This document shows, in pieces, positions 21,763-36,801 of a stretch of 64,000 bases of DNA. The position numbers were made by a program, and so were the translations under genes. The notes under the pieces were generated by a model that had not been told where the DNA came from, did no database searches, and saw nothing but the letters and a program-made list of their open reading frames with translations. The stretch's first letter is position 1, and every line of letters starts with the position of its first letter. Source of the DNA: Xylocopa sonorina (Eukaryota > Arthropoda > Insecta > Hymenoptera > Apidae); the NCBI RefSeq assembly GCF_050948175.1, contig NW_027490172.1:434001-498000 (forward strand), given 5' to 3'.

Positions 21763-24700
21763 ATGAATGTAAATGCGACACTTCCTTGCAAGGAAATTGC
21801 GTTTGCAGATGTCTACGTATCGTAGCAATAGAGTTCTTATGATTCTTAAAACGCGATATCGCATCACATTTCTATGTTTCATGGTAAGATATAATATGAT
21901 TTGCGGAGTGTTATGTATTCCTCGTCTACACTTCAAATGAATGTGAATGCGACACTTACTTGCAAGGAAATAGCGTTTGCAGATGTCTACGTATCGTAGC
22001 AATAGAGTTCTTATGATCCTTAAAACGCGATATCGCATCTCATTTCTATGTTTCATGATAAGATATAATATGATTTGCGTAGTGTTATGTATTCCTCGTC
22101 TACACTTCAAATGAATGTAAATGCGACACTTCTCTGCAAGGGAATAGCGTTTGCAGATGTCTACGTATCGTAGCAATAGAGTTCTTATGATTCTTGAAAC
22201 GCGATATCGCATCTCATTTCTATGTTTCATGGTACGATATAATATAATTTGCGATGTGTTATGTATTCCTCGCCTACACTTCAAATGAATGTAAATGCGA
22301 CACTTCTTTGCAAGGAAATAGCGTTTGCAGATGTCTACGTATCGTAGCAGTAGCTTTCTAGTGCTTCTTAAAACGCGATATCGCATCTCATTTCTATGTT
22401 TCATGGTAAGATATAATATGATTTGCGGAGTGTTATGTATTCCTCGTCCACACTTCAAATGAATGTAAATGCGACACTTCCTTGCAAGGAAATAGCGTTT
22501 GCAGATGTCTACGTATCGTAGCAATAGAGTTCTTATGATTCTCAAAACGCGATATCGCATCTCATTTCTATGTTTCATGGTAAGATATAATATGATTTGC
22601 GTAGTGTTATGTATTCCTCGTCTACACTTCAAATGAATGTAAATGCGACACTTCTTTGCATGGAAATAGAGTTTATAGATGTCTACGTATCGTAGCAATA
22701 GAGTTCTTATGATTCTTAAAGCGCGATATCGCATCTCATTTCTATGTTTCATGGTAAGATATAATATAATTTGCGAAGTGTTATGTATTCCTCGTCTTCA
22801 CTTCAAATGAATGTAAATGCGACACTTCTTTGCAAGGAAATAGCGTTTGCAGATGTCTACGTATCGTAGCAATAGTGTTCTAATGCTTCTTAAAACGCGA
22901 TATCGCATCTCATTTCTATGTTTCATGGTAAGATATAATATGATTTGCGAAGTGTTATGTATTCCTCGCCTACACTTCAAATGAATGTAAATGCGACACT
23001 TCTTTGCAAGGAAATAGCGTTTGCAGATGTCTACGTATCGTAGCAGTAGCTTTCTAGTGCTTCTTAAAACGCGATATCGCATCTCATTTCTATGTTTCAT
23101 GGTAAGATATAATATGATTTGCGGAGTGTTATGTATTCCTCGTCTACACTTCAAATGAATGTAAATGCGACACTTCTTTGCAAGGAAATAGCGTTTGCAG
23201 ATGTCTACGTATCGTTGCAATAGAGTTCTTATGATTCTCAAAACGCGATATCGCATCTCATTTCTATGTTTCATGGTAAGATATAATATGATTTGCGTAG
23301 TGTTATGTATTCCTCGTCTACACTTCAAATGAATGTAAATGCGACACTTCTTTGCAAGGAAATAGCGTTTATAGATGTCTACGTATCGTAGCAATAGAGT
23401 TCTTATGATTCTTAAAGCGCGATATCGCATCTCATTTCTATGTTTCATGGTAAGATATAATATAATTTGCGAAGTGTTATGTATTCCTCGTCTACACTTC
23501 AAATGAATGTAAATGCGACACTTCTTTGCAAGGAAATAGCGTTTGCAGATGTCTACGTATCGTAGCAATAGAGTTCTAATGCTTCTTAAAACGCGATATC
23601 GCATCTCATTTCTATGTTTCATGGTAAGATATAATATGATTTGCGGAGTGTTATGTATTCCTCGTCTACACTTCAAATGAATGTAAATGCGACACTTCTT
23701 TGCAAGGAAATAGCGTTTGCAGATGTCTACGTATCGTTGCAATAGAGTTCTTATGATTCTTAAAACGCGATATCGCATCACATTTCTATGTTTCATGGTA
23801 AGATATAATATGATCTGCGGAGTGTTATGTATTCCTCGCCTACACTTCAAATGAATGTAAATGCGACACTTCTTTGCAAGGAAATAGCGTTTGCAGATGT
23901 ATACGTATCGTTGCAATAGAGTTCTAATGCTTCTTAAAACGCGATATCGCATCTCATTTCTATGTTTCATGGTAAGATATAATATGATTTGCGAAGTGTC
24001 ATGTATTCCTCGCCTACACTTCAAATGAATGTAAATGCGACACTTCTTTGCAAGGAAATAGCGTTTGCAGATGTCTACGTATCGTAGCAGTAGCTTTCTA
24101 GTGCTTCTTAAAACGCGATATCGCATCTCATTTCTATGTTTCATGGTAAGATATAATATGATTTGCGGAGTGTTATGTATTCCTCGTCTACACTTCAAAT
24201 GAATGTAAATGCGACACTTCCTTGCAAGGAAATTGCGTTTGCAGATGTCTACGTATCGTAGCAATAGAGTTCTTATGATTCTCAGAACGCGATATCGCAT
24301 CTCATTTCTATGTTTCATGGTAAGATATTAAATGATTTGCGAAGTGTCATGTATTCCTCGTCTACACTACAAATGAATGTAAATGCGACACTTCTTTGCA
24401 AGGAAATAGCGTTTGCAGATGTCTACGTATCGTTGCAATAGAGTTCTTATGATTCTTAAAACGCGATATCGCATCACATTTCTATGTTTCATGGTAAGAT
24501 ATAATATGATCTGCGGAGTGTTATGTATTCCTCGCCTACACTTCAAATGAATGTAAATGCGACACTTCTTTGCAAGGAAATAGCGTTTGCAGATGTATAC
24601 GTATCGTTGCAATAGAGTTCTAATGCTTCTTAAAACGCGATATCGCATCTCATTTCTATGTTTCATGGTAAGATATAATATGATTTGCGAAGTGTCATGT

Positions 24701-26698
24701 ATTCCTCGCCTACACTTCAAATGAATGTAAATGCGACACTTCTTTGCAAGGAAATAGCGTTTGCAGATGTCTACGTATCGTAGCAGTAGCTTTCTAGTGC
24801 TTCTTAAAACGCGATATCGCATCTCATTTCTATGTTTCATGGTAAGATATAATATGATTTGCGGAGTGTTATGTATTCCTCGTCTGCACTTCAAATGAAT
24901 GTAAATGCGACACTTCCTTGCTAGGAAATAGCGTCTGCAGATGTCTAGGTATCGTAGCAATAGAGTTCTAATGCTTCTTAAAACGAGATATTGCATCGCA
25001 TATCTATGTTTCATGATAAGATATAATATTCATTGCGAAGTGTTATGCATTCCTCGTCTACGATTCAAATGAACGTAAATGCGACAGTTCCTTGCAAGGA
25101 AATAGCGTTTGCAGATGTCTACGTATCGTAGCAATAGAGTTCTTATGATCCTTAAAACGCGATATCGCATCTCATTTCTATGTTTCATGGTAAGATATAA
25201 TATGATTTGCGTAGTGTTATGTATTCCTCGTCTACACTTCAAATGAATGTAAATGCGACACTTCTCTGCAAGGGAATAGCGTTTGCAGATGTCTACGTAT
25301 CGTAGCAATAGAGTTCTTATGATTCTTGAAACGCGATATCGCATCTCATTTCTATGTTTCATGGTACGATATAATATGATTTGCGAAGTGTTATGTATTC
25401 CTCGTCTACACTTCAAATGAATGTAAATGCGACACTTCTTTGCAAGGAAATAGCGTTTGCAGATGTCTACGTATCGTAGCAATAGAGTTCTAATGCTTCT
25501 TAAAACGCGATATCGCATCTCATTTCTATGTTTCATGGTAAGATATAATATGATTTGCGAAGTGTTATGTATTCCTCGCCTACACTTCAAATGAATGTAA
25601 ATGCGACACTTCTTTGCAAGGAAATAGCGTTTGCAGATGTCTACGTATCGTAGCAGTAGCTTTCTAGTGCTTCTTAAAACGCGATATCGCATCTCATTTC
25701 TATGTTTCATGGTAAGATATAATATGATTTGAGGAGTGTTATGTATTCCTCGTCCACACTTCAAATGAATGTAAATGCGACACTTCCTTGCAAGGAAATA
25801 GCGTTTGCAGATGTCTACGTATCGTAGCAATAGAGTTCTTATGATTCTCAAAACGCGATATCGCATCTCATTTCTATGTTTCATGGTAAGATATAATATG
25901 ATTTGCGTAGTGTTATGTATTCCTCGTCTACACTTCAAATGAATGTAAATGCGACACTTCTTTGCAAGGAAATAGCGTTTATAGATGTCTACGTATCGTA
26001 GCAATAGAGTTCTTATGATTCTTAAAGCGCGATATCGCATCTCATTTCTATGTTTCATGGTAAGATATAATATAATTTGCGAAGTGTTATGTATTCCTCG
26101 TCTACACTTCAAATGAATGTAAATGCGACACTTCTTTGCAAGGAAATAGCGTTTGCAGATGTCTACGTATCGTAGCAATAGAGTTCTAATGCTTCTTAAA
26201 ACGCGATATCGCATCTCATTTCTATGTTTCATGGTAAGATATAATATGATTTGCGAAGTGTTATGTATTCCTCGCCTACACTTCAAATGAATGTAAATGC
26301 GACACTTCTTTGCAAGGAAATAGCGTTTGCAGATGTCTACGTATCGTAGCAGTAGCTTTCTAGTGCTTCTTAAAACGCGATATCGCATCTCATTTCTATG
26401 TTTCATGGTAAGATATAATATGATTTGCGGAGTGTTATGTATTCCTCGTCTACACTTCAAATGAATGTAAATGCGACACTTCCTTGCTAGGAAATAGCGT
26501 CTGCAGATGTCTAGGTATCGTAGCAATAGAGTTCTAATGCTTCTTAAAACGCGATATCGCATCTCATTTCTATGTTTCATGGTAAGATATAATATGATTT
26601 GCGAAGTGTTATGTATGCCTCGCCTACACTTCAAATGAATGTAAATGCGACACTTCTTTGCAAGGAAATAGCGTTTGCAGATGTCTACGTATCGTAGC
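21763..26698. repeat. 4.9-kb HOR block, copy 2 (partner 16021-20956)
   Basis: The largest near-identical duplication I could trace. Spot comparison found only isolated differences, for example gaggag for gcggag near 25731. The two copies are separated by about 800 bp of other satellite, so a simple adjacent tandem duplication does not explain them alone; a larger unit whose right part later changed, or unequal exchange, could. Confidence 0.82.
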
Positions 26699-29600
26699 AA
26701 TAGAGTTCTTATGATTCTTAAAGCGCGATATCGCATCTCATTTCTATGTTTCATGGTAAGATATAATATAATTTGCGAAGTGTTATGTATTCCTCGTCTA
26801 CACTTCAAATGAATGTAAATGCGACACTTCTTTGCAAGGAAATAGCGTTTGCAGATGTCTACGTATCGTTGCAATAGAGTTCTAATGCTTCTTAAAACGA
26901 GATATCGCATCTCATTTCTATGTTTCATGGTAAGATATAATATGATTTACGAAGTGTTATGTATTCCTCGTCTACACATCAAATGAATGTAAATGCGACA
27001 CTTCCTTGCAAGGAAATAGCGTTTGCAGATGTCTACGTATCGTAGCAATAGAGTTCTTATGATTCTCAAAACGCGATATCGCATCTCATTTCTATGTTTC
27101 ATGGTAAGATATTATATGATTTGCGAAGTGTCATGTATTCCTCGTCTACACTTCAAATGAATGTAAATGCGACACTTCTTTGCAAGGAAATAGCGTTTGC
27201 AAGTGTCTACCTATCGTAGCAGTAGTGTTCTAATGCTTCATAGAACACGATGTCGCATCTGATTTTTATGTTTCATGGTAAGATATAATATGGTTTGCGA
27301 AGTGTTATGTATTCCTCGTCTACACTTCAAATGAATGTAAGTGCGACACTTCCTCGCTAGGAAATAGCGTTTGCAGATGTCTACGTATCGTAGCAATAGA
27401 GTTCAAATGCTTCTTAAAACGAGATATTGCATCTCATATCTATGTTTCATGATAAGATATAATATTCATTGCGAAGTGTTATGCATTCCTCGTCTACGAT
27501 TCAAATGAATGTAAATGCGACACTTCCTTCCAAGGAAATAGCGTTTGCAGATGTCTACGTATCGTAGCAATAGAGTTCTAATGCTTCTTAAAACGCGATA
27601 TCGCATCTCATTTCTATGTTTCATGGTAAGATATAATATGATTTGCGAAGTGTTATGTATTCCTCGTCTACACTTCAAATGAATGTGAATGCGACACTTC
27701 CTCGCTAGGAAGTAGCGTTTGCAGATGTCTACGTATCGTAGCAATGGATTTCTGATGCTTCTTAAAACGCGATATCGCATCTCAGTTCTATGTTTCATGG
27801 TAAGATATAATATGATTTGCGATGCGATATATATTCCTCTTCTACACTTCAAATGGATGTAAATGCGACACTTCTTTGCAAGGAGATAGCGTTTGCAGAT
27901 GTCTACGTATCGTTGCAATAGTGTTCTTATGATTCTTAAAATGCGATATCGCATCACATTTCTATGTTTCATGGTAAGATATAATATGATTTGCGTAGTG
28001 TTATGTATTCCTCGTCTACACTTCAAATGAATGTAAATGCGACACTTCTTTGCAAGGAAATAGCGTTTATAGATGTCTACGTATCGTAGCAATAGAGTTC
28101 TTATGATTCTTAAAGCGCGATATCGCATCTCATTTCTATGTTTCATGGTAAGATATAATATAATTTGCGAAGTGTTATGTATTCCTCGTCTACACTTCAA
28201 ATGAATGTAAATGCGACACTTCTTTGCAAGGAAATAGCGTTTGCAGATGTCTACGTATCGTAGCAATAGAGTTCTAATGCTTCTTAAAACGCGATATCGC
28301 ATCTCATTTCTATGTTTCATGGTAAGATATAATATGATTTGCGAAGTGTTATGTATTCCTCGCCTACACTTCAAATGAATGTAAATGCGACACTTCTTTG
28401 CAAGGAAATAGCGTTTGCAGATGTCTACGTATCGTAGCAGTAGCTTTCTAGTGCTTCTTAAAACGCGATATCGCATCTCATTTCTATGTTTCATGGTAAG
28501 ATATAATATGATTTGCGGAGTGTTATGTATTCCTCGTCTACACTTCAAATGAATGTAAATGCGACACTTCCTTGCTAGGAAATAGCGTCTGCAGATGTCT
28601 AGGTATCGTAGCAATAGAGTTCTAATGCTTCTTAAAACGCGATATCGCATCTCATTTCTATGTTTCATGGTAAGATATAATATGATTTGCGAAGTGTTAT
28701 GTATTCCTCGCCTACACTTCAAATGAATGTAAATGCGACACTTCTTTGCAAGGAAATAGCGTTTGCAGATGTCTACGTATCGTAGCAGTAGCTTTCTAGT
28801 GCTTCTTAAAACGCGATATCGCATCTCATTTCTATGTCTCATGGTAAGATATAATATGATTTGCGGAGTGTTATGTATTCCTCGTCTACACTTCAAATGA
28901 ATGTAAATGCGACACTTCCTTGCTAGGAAATAGCGTCTGCAGATGTCTAGGTATCGTAGCAATAGAGTTCTAATGCTTCTTAAAACGAGATATTGCATCT
29001 CATATCTATGTTTCATGATAAGATATAATATTCATTGCGAAGTGTTATGCATTCCTCGTCTACGATTCAAATGAACGTAAATGCGACAGTTCCTTGCAAG
29101 GAAATAGCGTTTGCAGATGTCTACGTATCGTAGCAATAGAGTTCTTATGATCCTTAAAACGCGATATCGCATCTCATTTCTATGTTTCATGGTAAGATAT
29201 AATATAATTTGCGAAGTGTTATGTATTCCTCGTCTACACTTCAAATGAATGTAAATGCGACACATCTTTGCAAGGAAATAGCGTTTGCAGATGTCTACGT
29301 ATCGTAGCAATAGAGTTCTAATGCTTCTTAAAACGCGATATCGCATCTCATTTCTATGTTTCATGGTAAGATATAATATGATTTGCGAAGTGTTATGTAT
29401 TCCTCGCCTACACTTCAAATGAATGTAAATGCGACACTTCTTTGCAAGGAAATAGCGTTTGCAGATTTCTACGTATCGTAGCAGTAGCTTTCTAGTGCTT
29501 CTTAAAACGCGATATCGCATCTCATTTCTATGTTTCATGGTAAGATATAATATGATTTGCGGAGTGTTATGTATTCCTCGTCCACACTTCAAATGAATGT

Positions 29601-32283
29601 AAATGCGACACATCCTTGCAAGGAAATAGCGTTTGCAGATGTCTACGTATCGTAGCAATAGAGTTCTTATGATTCTCAAAACGCGATATCGCATCTCATT
29701 TCTATGTTTCATGGTAAGATATAATATGATTTGCGTAGTGTTATGTATTCCTCGTCTACACTTCAAATGAATGTAAATGCGACACTTCTTTGCAAGGAAA
29801 TAGCGTTTATAGATGTCTACGTATCGTAGCAATAGAGTTCTTATGATTCTTAAAGCGCGATATCGCATCTCATTTCTATGTTTCATGGTAAGATATAATA
29901 TAATTTGCGAAGTGTTATGTATTCCTCGTCTACACTTCAAATGAATGTAAATGCGACACTTCTTTGCAAGGAAATAGCGTTTGCAGATGTCTACGTGTCG
30001 TTGCAATAGAGTTCTAATGCTTCTTAAAACGAGATATCGCATCTCATTTCTATGTTTCATGGTAAGATATAATATGATTTACGAAGTGTTATGTATTCCT
30101 CGTCTACACATCAAATGAATGTAAATGCGACACTTCCTTGCAAGGAAATAGCGTTTGCAGATGTCTACGTATCGTAGCAATAGAGTTCTTATGATTCTCA
30201 AAACGCGATATCGCATCTCATTTCTATGTTTCATGGTAAGATATTATATGATTTGCGAAGTGTCATGTATTCCTCGTCTACACTTCAAATGAATGTAAAT
30301 GCGACACTTCTTTGCAAGGAAATAGCGTTTGCAAGTGTCTACCTATCGTAGCAGTAGTGTTCTAATGCTTCATAGAACACGATGTCGCATCTGATTTTTA
30401 TGTTTCATGGTAAGATATAATATGGTTTGCGAAGTGTTATGTATTCCTCGTCTACACTTCAAATGAATGTAAGTGCGACACTTCCTCGCTAGGAAATAGC
30501 GTTTGCAGATGTCTACGTATCGTAGCAATAGAGTTCAAATGCTTCTTAAAACGAGATATTGCATCTCATATCTACGTTTCATGATAAGATATAATATTCA
30601 TTGCGAAGTGTTATGCATTCCTCGTCTACGATTCAAATGAATGTAAATGCGACACTTCCTTGCAAGGAAATAGCGTTTGCAGATGTCTACGTATCGTAGC
30701 AATAGAGTTCTAATGCTTCTTAAAACGCGATATCGCATCTCATTTCTATGTTTCATGGTAAGATATAATATGATTTGCGTAGTGTTATGTATTCCTCGTC
30801 TACACTTCAAATGAATGTAAATGCGACACTTTTCTGCAAGGGAATAGCGTTTGCAGATGTCTACGTATCGTAGCAATAGAGTTCTTATGATTCTTGAAAC
30901 GCGATATCGCATCTCATTTCTATGTTTCATGGTACGATATAATATGATTTGCGAAGTGTTATGTATTCCTCGTCTACACTTCAAATGAATGTAAATGCGA
31001 CACTTCTTTGCAAGGAAATAGCGTTTGCAGATGTCTACGTATCGTAGCAATAGAGTTCTAATGCTTCTTAAAACGCGATATCGCATCTCATTTCTATGTT
31101 TCATGGTAAGATATAATATGATTTGCGAAGTGTTATGTATTCCTCGCCTACACTTCAAATGAATGTAAATGCGACACTTCTTTGCAAGGAAATAGCGTTT
31201 GCAGATGTCTACGTATCGTAGCAATAGAGTTCTAATGCTTCTTAAAACGCGATATCGCATCTCATTTCTATGTTTCATGGTAAGATATAATATGATTTGC
31301 GAAGTGTTATGTATTCCTCGCCTACACTTCAAATGAATGTAAATGCGACACTTCTTTGCAAGGAAATAGCGTTTGCAGATGTCTACGTATCGTAGCAGTA
31401 GCTTTCTAGTGCTTCTTAAAACGCGATATCGCATCTCATTTCTATGTCTCATGGTAAGATATAATATGATTTGCGGAGTGTTATGTATTCCTCGTCTACA
31501 CTTCAAATGAATGTAAATGCGACACTTCTTTGCAAGGAAATAGCGTTTGCAGATGTCTACGTATCGTAGCAATAGAGTTCTAATGCTTCTTAAAACGCGA
31601 TATCGCATCTCATTTCTATGTTTCATGGTAAGATATAATATGATTTGCGAAGTGTTATGTATTCCTCGCCTACACTTCAAATGAATGTAAATGCGACACT
31701 TCTTTGCAAGGAAATAGCGTTTGCAGATGTCTACGTATCGTAGCAATAGAGTTCTAATGCTTCTTAAAACGCGATATCGCATCTCATTTCTATGTTTCAT
31801 GGTAAGATATAATATGATTTGCGAAGTGTTATGTATTCCTCGCCTACACTTCAAATGAATGTAAATGCGACACTTCTTTGCAAGGAAATAGCGTTTGCAG
31901 ATGTCTACGTATCGTAGCAGTAGCTTTCTAGTGCTTCTTAAAACGCGATATCGCATCTCATTTCTATGTTTCATGGTAAGATATAATATGATTTGCGGAG
32001 TGTTATGTATTCCTCGTCCACACTTCAAATGAATGTAAATGCGACACTTCCTTGCAAGGAAATAGCGTTTGCAGATGTCTACGTATCGTAGCAATAGAGT
32101 TCTTATGATTCTCAAAACGCGATATCGCATCTCATTTCTATGTTTCATGGTAAGATATAATATGATTTGCGTAGTGTTATGTATTCCTCGTCTACACTTC
32201 AAATGAATGTAAATGCGACACTTCTTTGCAAGGAAATAGCGTTTATAGATGTCTACGTATCGTAGCAATAGAGTTCTTATGAT

Positions 32284-34371
32284 TCTTAAAGCGCGATATC
32301 GCATCTCATTTCTATGTTTCATGGTAAGATATAATATAATTTCCGAAGTGTTATGTATTCCTCGTCTACACTTCAAATGAATGTAAATGCGACACTTCTT
32401 TGCAAGGAAATAGCGTTTGCAGATGTCTACGTATCGTAGCAATAGAGTTCTAATGCTTCTTAAAACGCGATATCGCATCTCATTTCTATGTTTCATGGTA
32501 AGATATAATATGATTTGCGAAGTGTTATGTATTCCTCGCCTACACTTCAAATGAATGTAAATGCGACACTTCTTTGCAAGGAAATAGCGTTTGCAGATGT
32601 CTACGTATCGTAGCAGTAGCTTTCTAGTGCTTCTTAAAACGCGATATCGCATCTCATTTCTATGTTTCATGGTAAGATATAATATGATTTGCGGAGTGTT
32701 ATGTATTCCTCGTCTACACTTCAAATGAATGTAAATGCGACACTTCCTTGCTAGGAAATAGCGTCTGCAGATGTCTAGGTATCGTAGCAATAGAGTTCTA
32801 ATGCTTCTTAAAACGCGATATCGCATCTCATTTCTATGTTTCATGGTAAGATATAATATGATTTGCGAAGTGTTATGTATTCCTCGCCTACACTTCAAAT
32901 GAATGTAAATGCGACACTTCTTTGCAAGGAAATAGCGTTTGCAGATGTCTACGTATCGTAGCAGTAGCTTTCTAGTGCTTCTTAAAACGCGATATCGCAT
33001 CTCATTTCTATGTTTCATGGTAAGATATAATATGATTTGCGGAGTGTTATGTATTCCTCGTCTACACTTCAAATGAATGTAAATGCGACACTTCCTTGCT
33101 AGGAAATAGCGTCTGCAGATGTCTAGGTATCGTAGCAATAGAGTTCTAATGCTTCTTAAAACGAGATATTGCATCTCATATCTATGTTTCATGATAAGAT
33201 ATAATATTCATTGCGAAGTGTTATGCATTCCTCGTCTACGATTCAAATGAACGTAAATGCGACAGTTCCTTGCAAGGAAATAGCGTTTGCAGATGTCTAC
33301 GTATCGTAGCAATAGAGTTCTTATGATCCTTAAAACGCGATATCGCATCTCATTTCTATGTTTCATGGTAAGATATAATATAATTTGCCAAGTGTTATGT
33401 ATTCCTCGTCTACACTTCAAATGAATGTAAATGCGACACATCTTTGCAAGGAAATAGCGTTTGCAGATGTCTACGTATCGTAGCAATAGAGTTCTAATGC
33501 TTCTTAAAACGCGATATCGCATCCCATTTCTATGTTTCATGGTAAGACATAATATGATTTGCGAAGTGTTATGTATTCCTCGCCTACACTTCAAATGAAT
33601 GTAAATGCGACACTTCTTTGCAAGGAAATAGCGTTTGCAGATTTCTACGTATCGTAGCAGTAGTTTTCTAGTGCTTCTTACAACGCGATATCGCATCTCA
33701 TTTCTATGTTTCATGGTAAGATATAATATGATTTGCGGAGTGTTATGTATTCCTCGTCCACACTTCAAATGAATGTAAATGCGACACATCCTTGCAAGGA
33801 AATAGCGTTTGCAGATGTCTACGTATCGTAGCAATAGAGTTCTTATGATTCTCAAAACGCGATATCGCATCTCATTTCTATGTTTCATGGTAAGATATAA
33901 TATGATTTGCGTAGTGTTATGTATTCCTCGTCTACACTTCAAATGAATGTAAATGCGACACTTCTTTGCAAGGAAATAGCGTTTATAGATGTCTACGTAT
34001 CGTAGCAATAGAGTTCTTATGATTCTTAAAGCGCGATATCGCATCTCATTTCTATGTTTCATGGTAAGATATAATATAATTTGCGAAGTGTTATGTTTTC
34101 CTCGTCTACACTTCAAATGAATGTAAATGCGACACTTCTTTGCAAGGAAATAGCGTTTGCAGATGTCTACGTATCGTTGCAATAGAGTTCTAATGCTTCT
34201 TAAAACGAGATATCGCATCTCATTTCTATGTTTCATGGTAAGATATAATATGATTTACGAAGTGTTATGTATTCCTCGTCTACACATCAAATGAATGTAA
34301 ATGCGACACTTCCTTGCAAGGAAATAGCGTTTGCAGATGTCTACGTATCGTAGCAATAGAGTTCTTATGAT
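32284..34371. repeat. 2088-bp tandem duplication, unit 1
   Basis: Twelve monomers repeated immediately downstream at an offset of 2088 bp. Shared private variants include atttccgaagtg (about 32339 and 34427), cgcatcccatttc, gcagatttctacg, cttacaacgcg and gttatgttttcctcg. Boundaries are approximate to about 40 bases because matching runs past both nominal edges. Confidence 0.82.
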
Positions 34372-36459
34372 TCTTAAAGCGCGATATCGCATCTCATTTC
34401 TATGTTTCATGGTAAGATATAATATAATTTCCGAAGTGTTATGTATTCCTCGTCTACACTTCAAATGAATGTAAATGCGACACTTCTTTGCAAGGAAATA
34501 GCGTTTGCAGATGTCTACGTATCGTAGCAATAGAGTTCTAATGCTTCTTAAAACGCGATATCGCATCTCATTTCTATGTTTCATGGTAAGATATAATATG
34601 ATTTGCGAAGTGTTATGTATTCCTCGCCTACACTTCAAATGAATGTAAATGCGACACTTCTTTGCAAGGAAATAGCGTTTGCAGATGTCTACGTATCGTA
34701 GCAGTAGCTTTCTAGTGCTTCTTAAAACGCGATATCGCATCTCATTTCTATGTTTCATGGTAAGATATAATATGATTTGCGGAGTGTTATGTATTCCTCG
34801 TCTACACTTCAAATGAATGTAAATGCGACACTTCCTTGCTAGGAAATAGCGTCTGCAGATGTCTAGGTATCGTAGCAATAGAGATCTAATGCTTCTTAAA
34901 ACGCGATATCGCATCTCATTTCTATGTTTCATGGTAAGATATAATATGATTTGCGAAGTGTTATGTATTCCTCGCCTACACTTCAAATGAATGTAAATGC
35001 GACACTTCTTTGCAAGGAAATAGCGTTTGCAGATGTCTACGTATCGTAGCAGTAGCTTTCTAGTGCTTCTTAAAACGCGATATCGCATCTCATTTCTATG
35101 TTTCATGGTAAGATATAATATGATTTGCGGAGTGTTATGTATTCCTCGTCTACACTTCAAATGAATGTAAATGCGACACTTCCTTGCTAGGAAATAGCGT
35201 CTGCAGATGTCTAGGTATCGTAGCAATAGAGTTCTAATGCTTCTTAAAACGAGATATTGCATCTCATATCTATGTTTCATGATAAGATATAATATTCATT
35301 GCGAAGTGTTATGCATTCCTCGTCTACGATTCAAATGAACGTAAATGCGACAGTTCCTTGCAAGGAAATAGCGTTTGCAGATGTCTACGTATCGTAGCAA
35401 TAGAGTTCTTATGATCCTTAAAACGCGATATCGCATCTCATTTCTATGTTTCATGGTAAGATATAATATAATTTGCGAAGTGTTATGTATTCCTCGTCTA
35501 CACTTCAAATGAATGTAAATGCGACACATCTTTGCAAGGAAATAGCGTTTGCAGATGTCTACGTATCGTAGCAATAGAGTTCTAATGCTTCTTAAAACGC
35601 GATATCGCATCCCATTTCTATGTTTCATGGTAAGATATAATATGATTTGCGAAGTGTTATGTATTCCTCGCCTACACTTCAAATGAATGTAAATGCGACA
35701 CTTCTTTGCAAGGAAATAGCGTTTGCAGATTTCTACGTATCGTAGCAGTAGTTTTCTAGTGCTTCTTACAACGCGATATCGCATCTCATTTCTATGTTTC
35801 ATGGTAAGATATAATATGATTTGCGGAGTGTTATGTATTCCTCGTCCACACTTCAAATGAATGTAAATGCGACACATCCTTGCAAGGAAATAGCGTTTGC
35901 AGATGTCTACGTATCGTAGCAATAGAGTTCTTATGATTCTCAAAACGCGATATCGCATCTCATTTCTATGTTTCATGGTAAGATATAATATGATTTGCGT
36001 AGTGTTATGTATTCCTCGTCTACACTTCAAATGAATGTAAATGCGACACTTCTTTGCAAGGAAATAGCGTTTATAGATGTCTACGTATCGTAGCAATAGA
36101 GTTCTTATGATTCTTAAAGCGCGATATCGCATCTCATTTCTATGTTTCATGGTAAGATATAATATAATTTGCGAAGTGTTATGTTTTCCTCGTCTACACT
36201 TCAAATGAATGTAAATGCGACACTTCTTTGCAAGGAAATAGCGTTTGCAGATGTCTACGTATCGTTGCAATAGAGTTCTAATGCTTCTTAAAACGAGATA
36301 TCGCATCTCATTTCTATGTTTCATGGTAAGATATAATATGATTTACGAAGTGTTATGTATTCCTCGTCTACACATCAAATGAATGTAAATGCGACACTTC
36401 CTTGCAAGGAAATAGCGTTTGCAGATGTCTACGTATCGTAGCAATAGAGTTCTTATGAT
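34372..36459. repeat. 2088-bp tandem duplication, unit 2
   Basis: Adjacent second copy of 32284-34371. Differences are scattered single bases, for example gagatctaat for gagttctaat near 34880, gataagac against gataagat type changes, and tgccaagtg in unit 1 near 33389 against tgcgaagtg here. Confidence 0.82.
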
Positions 36460-36801
36460 TCTCAAAACGCGATATCGCATCTCATTTCTATGTTTCATGG
36501 TAAGATATTATATGATTTGCGAAGTGTCATGTATTCCTCGTCTACACTTCAAATGAATGTAAATGCGACACTTCTTTGCAAGGAAATAGCGTTTGCAAGT
36601 GTCTACCTATCGTAGCAGTAGTGTTCTAATGCTTCATAGAACACGATGTCGCATCTGATTTTTATGTTTCATGGTAAGATATAATATGGTTTGCGAAGTG
36701 TTATGTATTCCTCGTCTACACTTCAAATGAATGTAAGTGCGACACTTCCTCGCTAGGAAATAGCGTTTGGAGATGTCTACGTATCGTAGCAATAGAGTTC
36801 A

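Noticed and set aside
30598..33192. Long minus-strand open frames (up to 864 codons) as a repeat-protein gene family
   Set aside because: The unit length is a multiple of three and one frame of the monomer lacks stops, so length follows automatically. Subtype differences change amino acids freely, frames stop and start with monomer subtype, and there is no unique N- or C-terminal sequence, intron signal or promoter.
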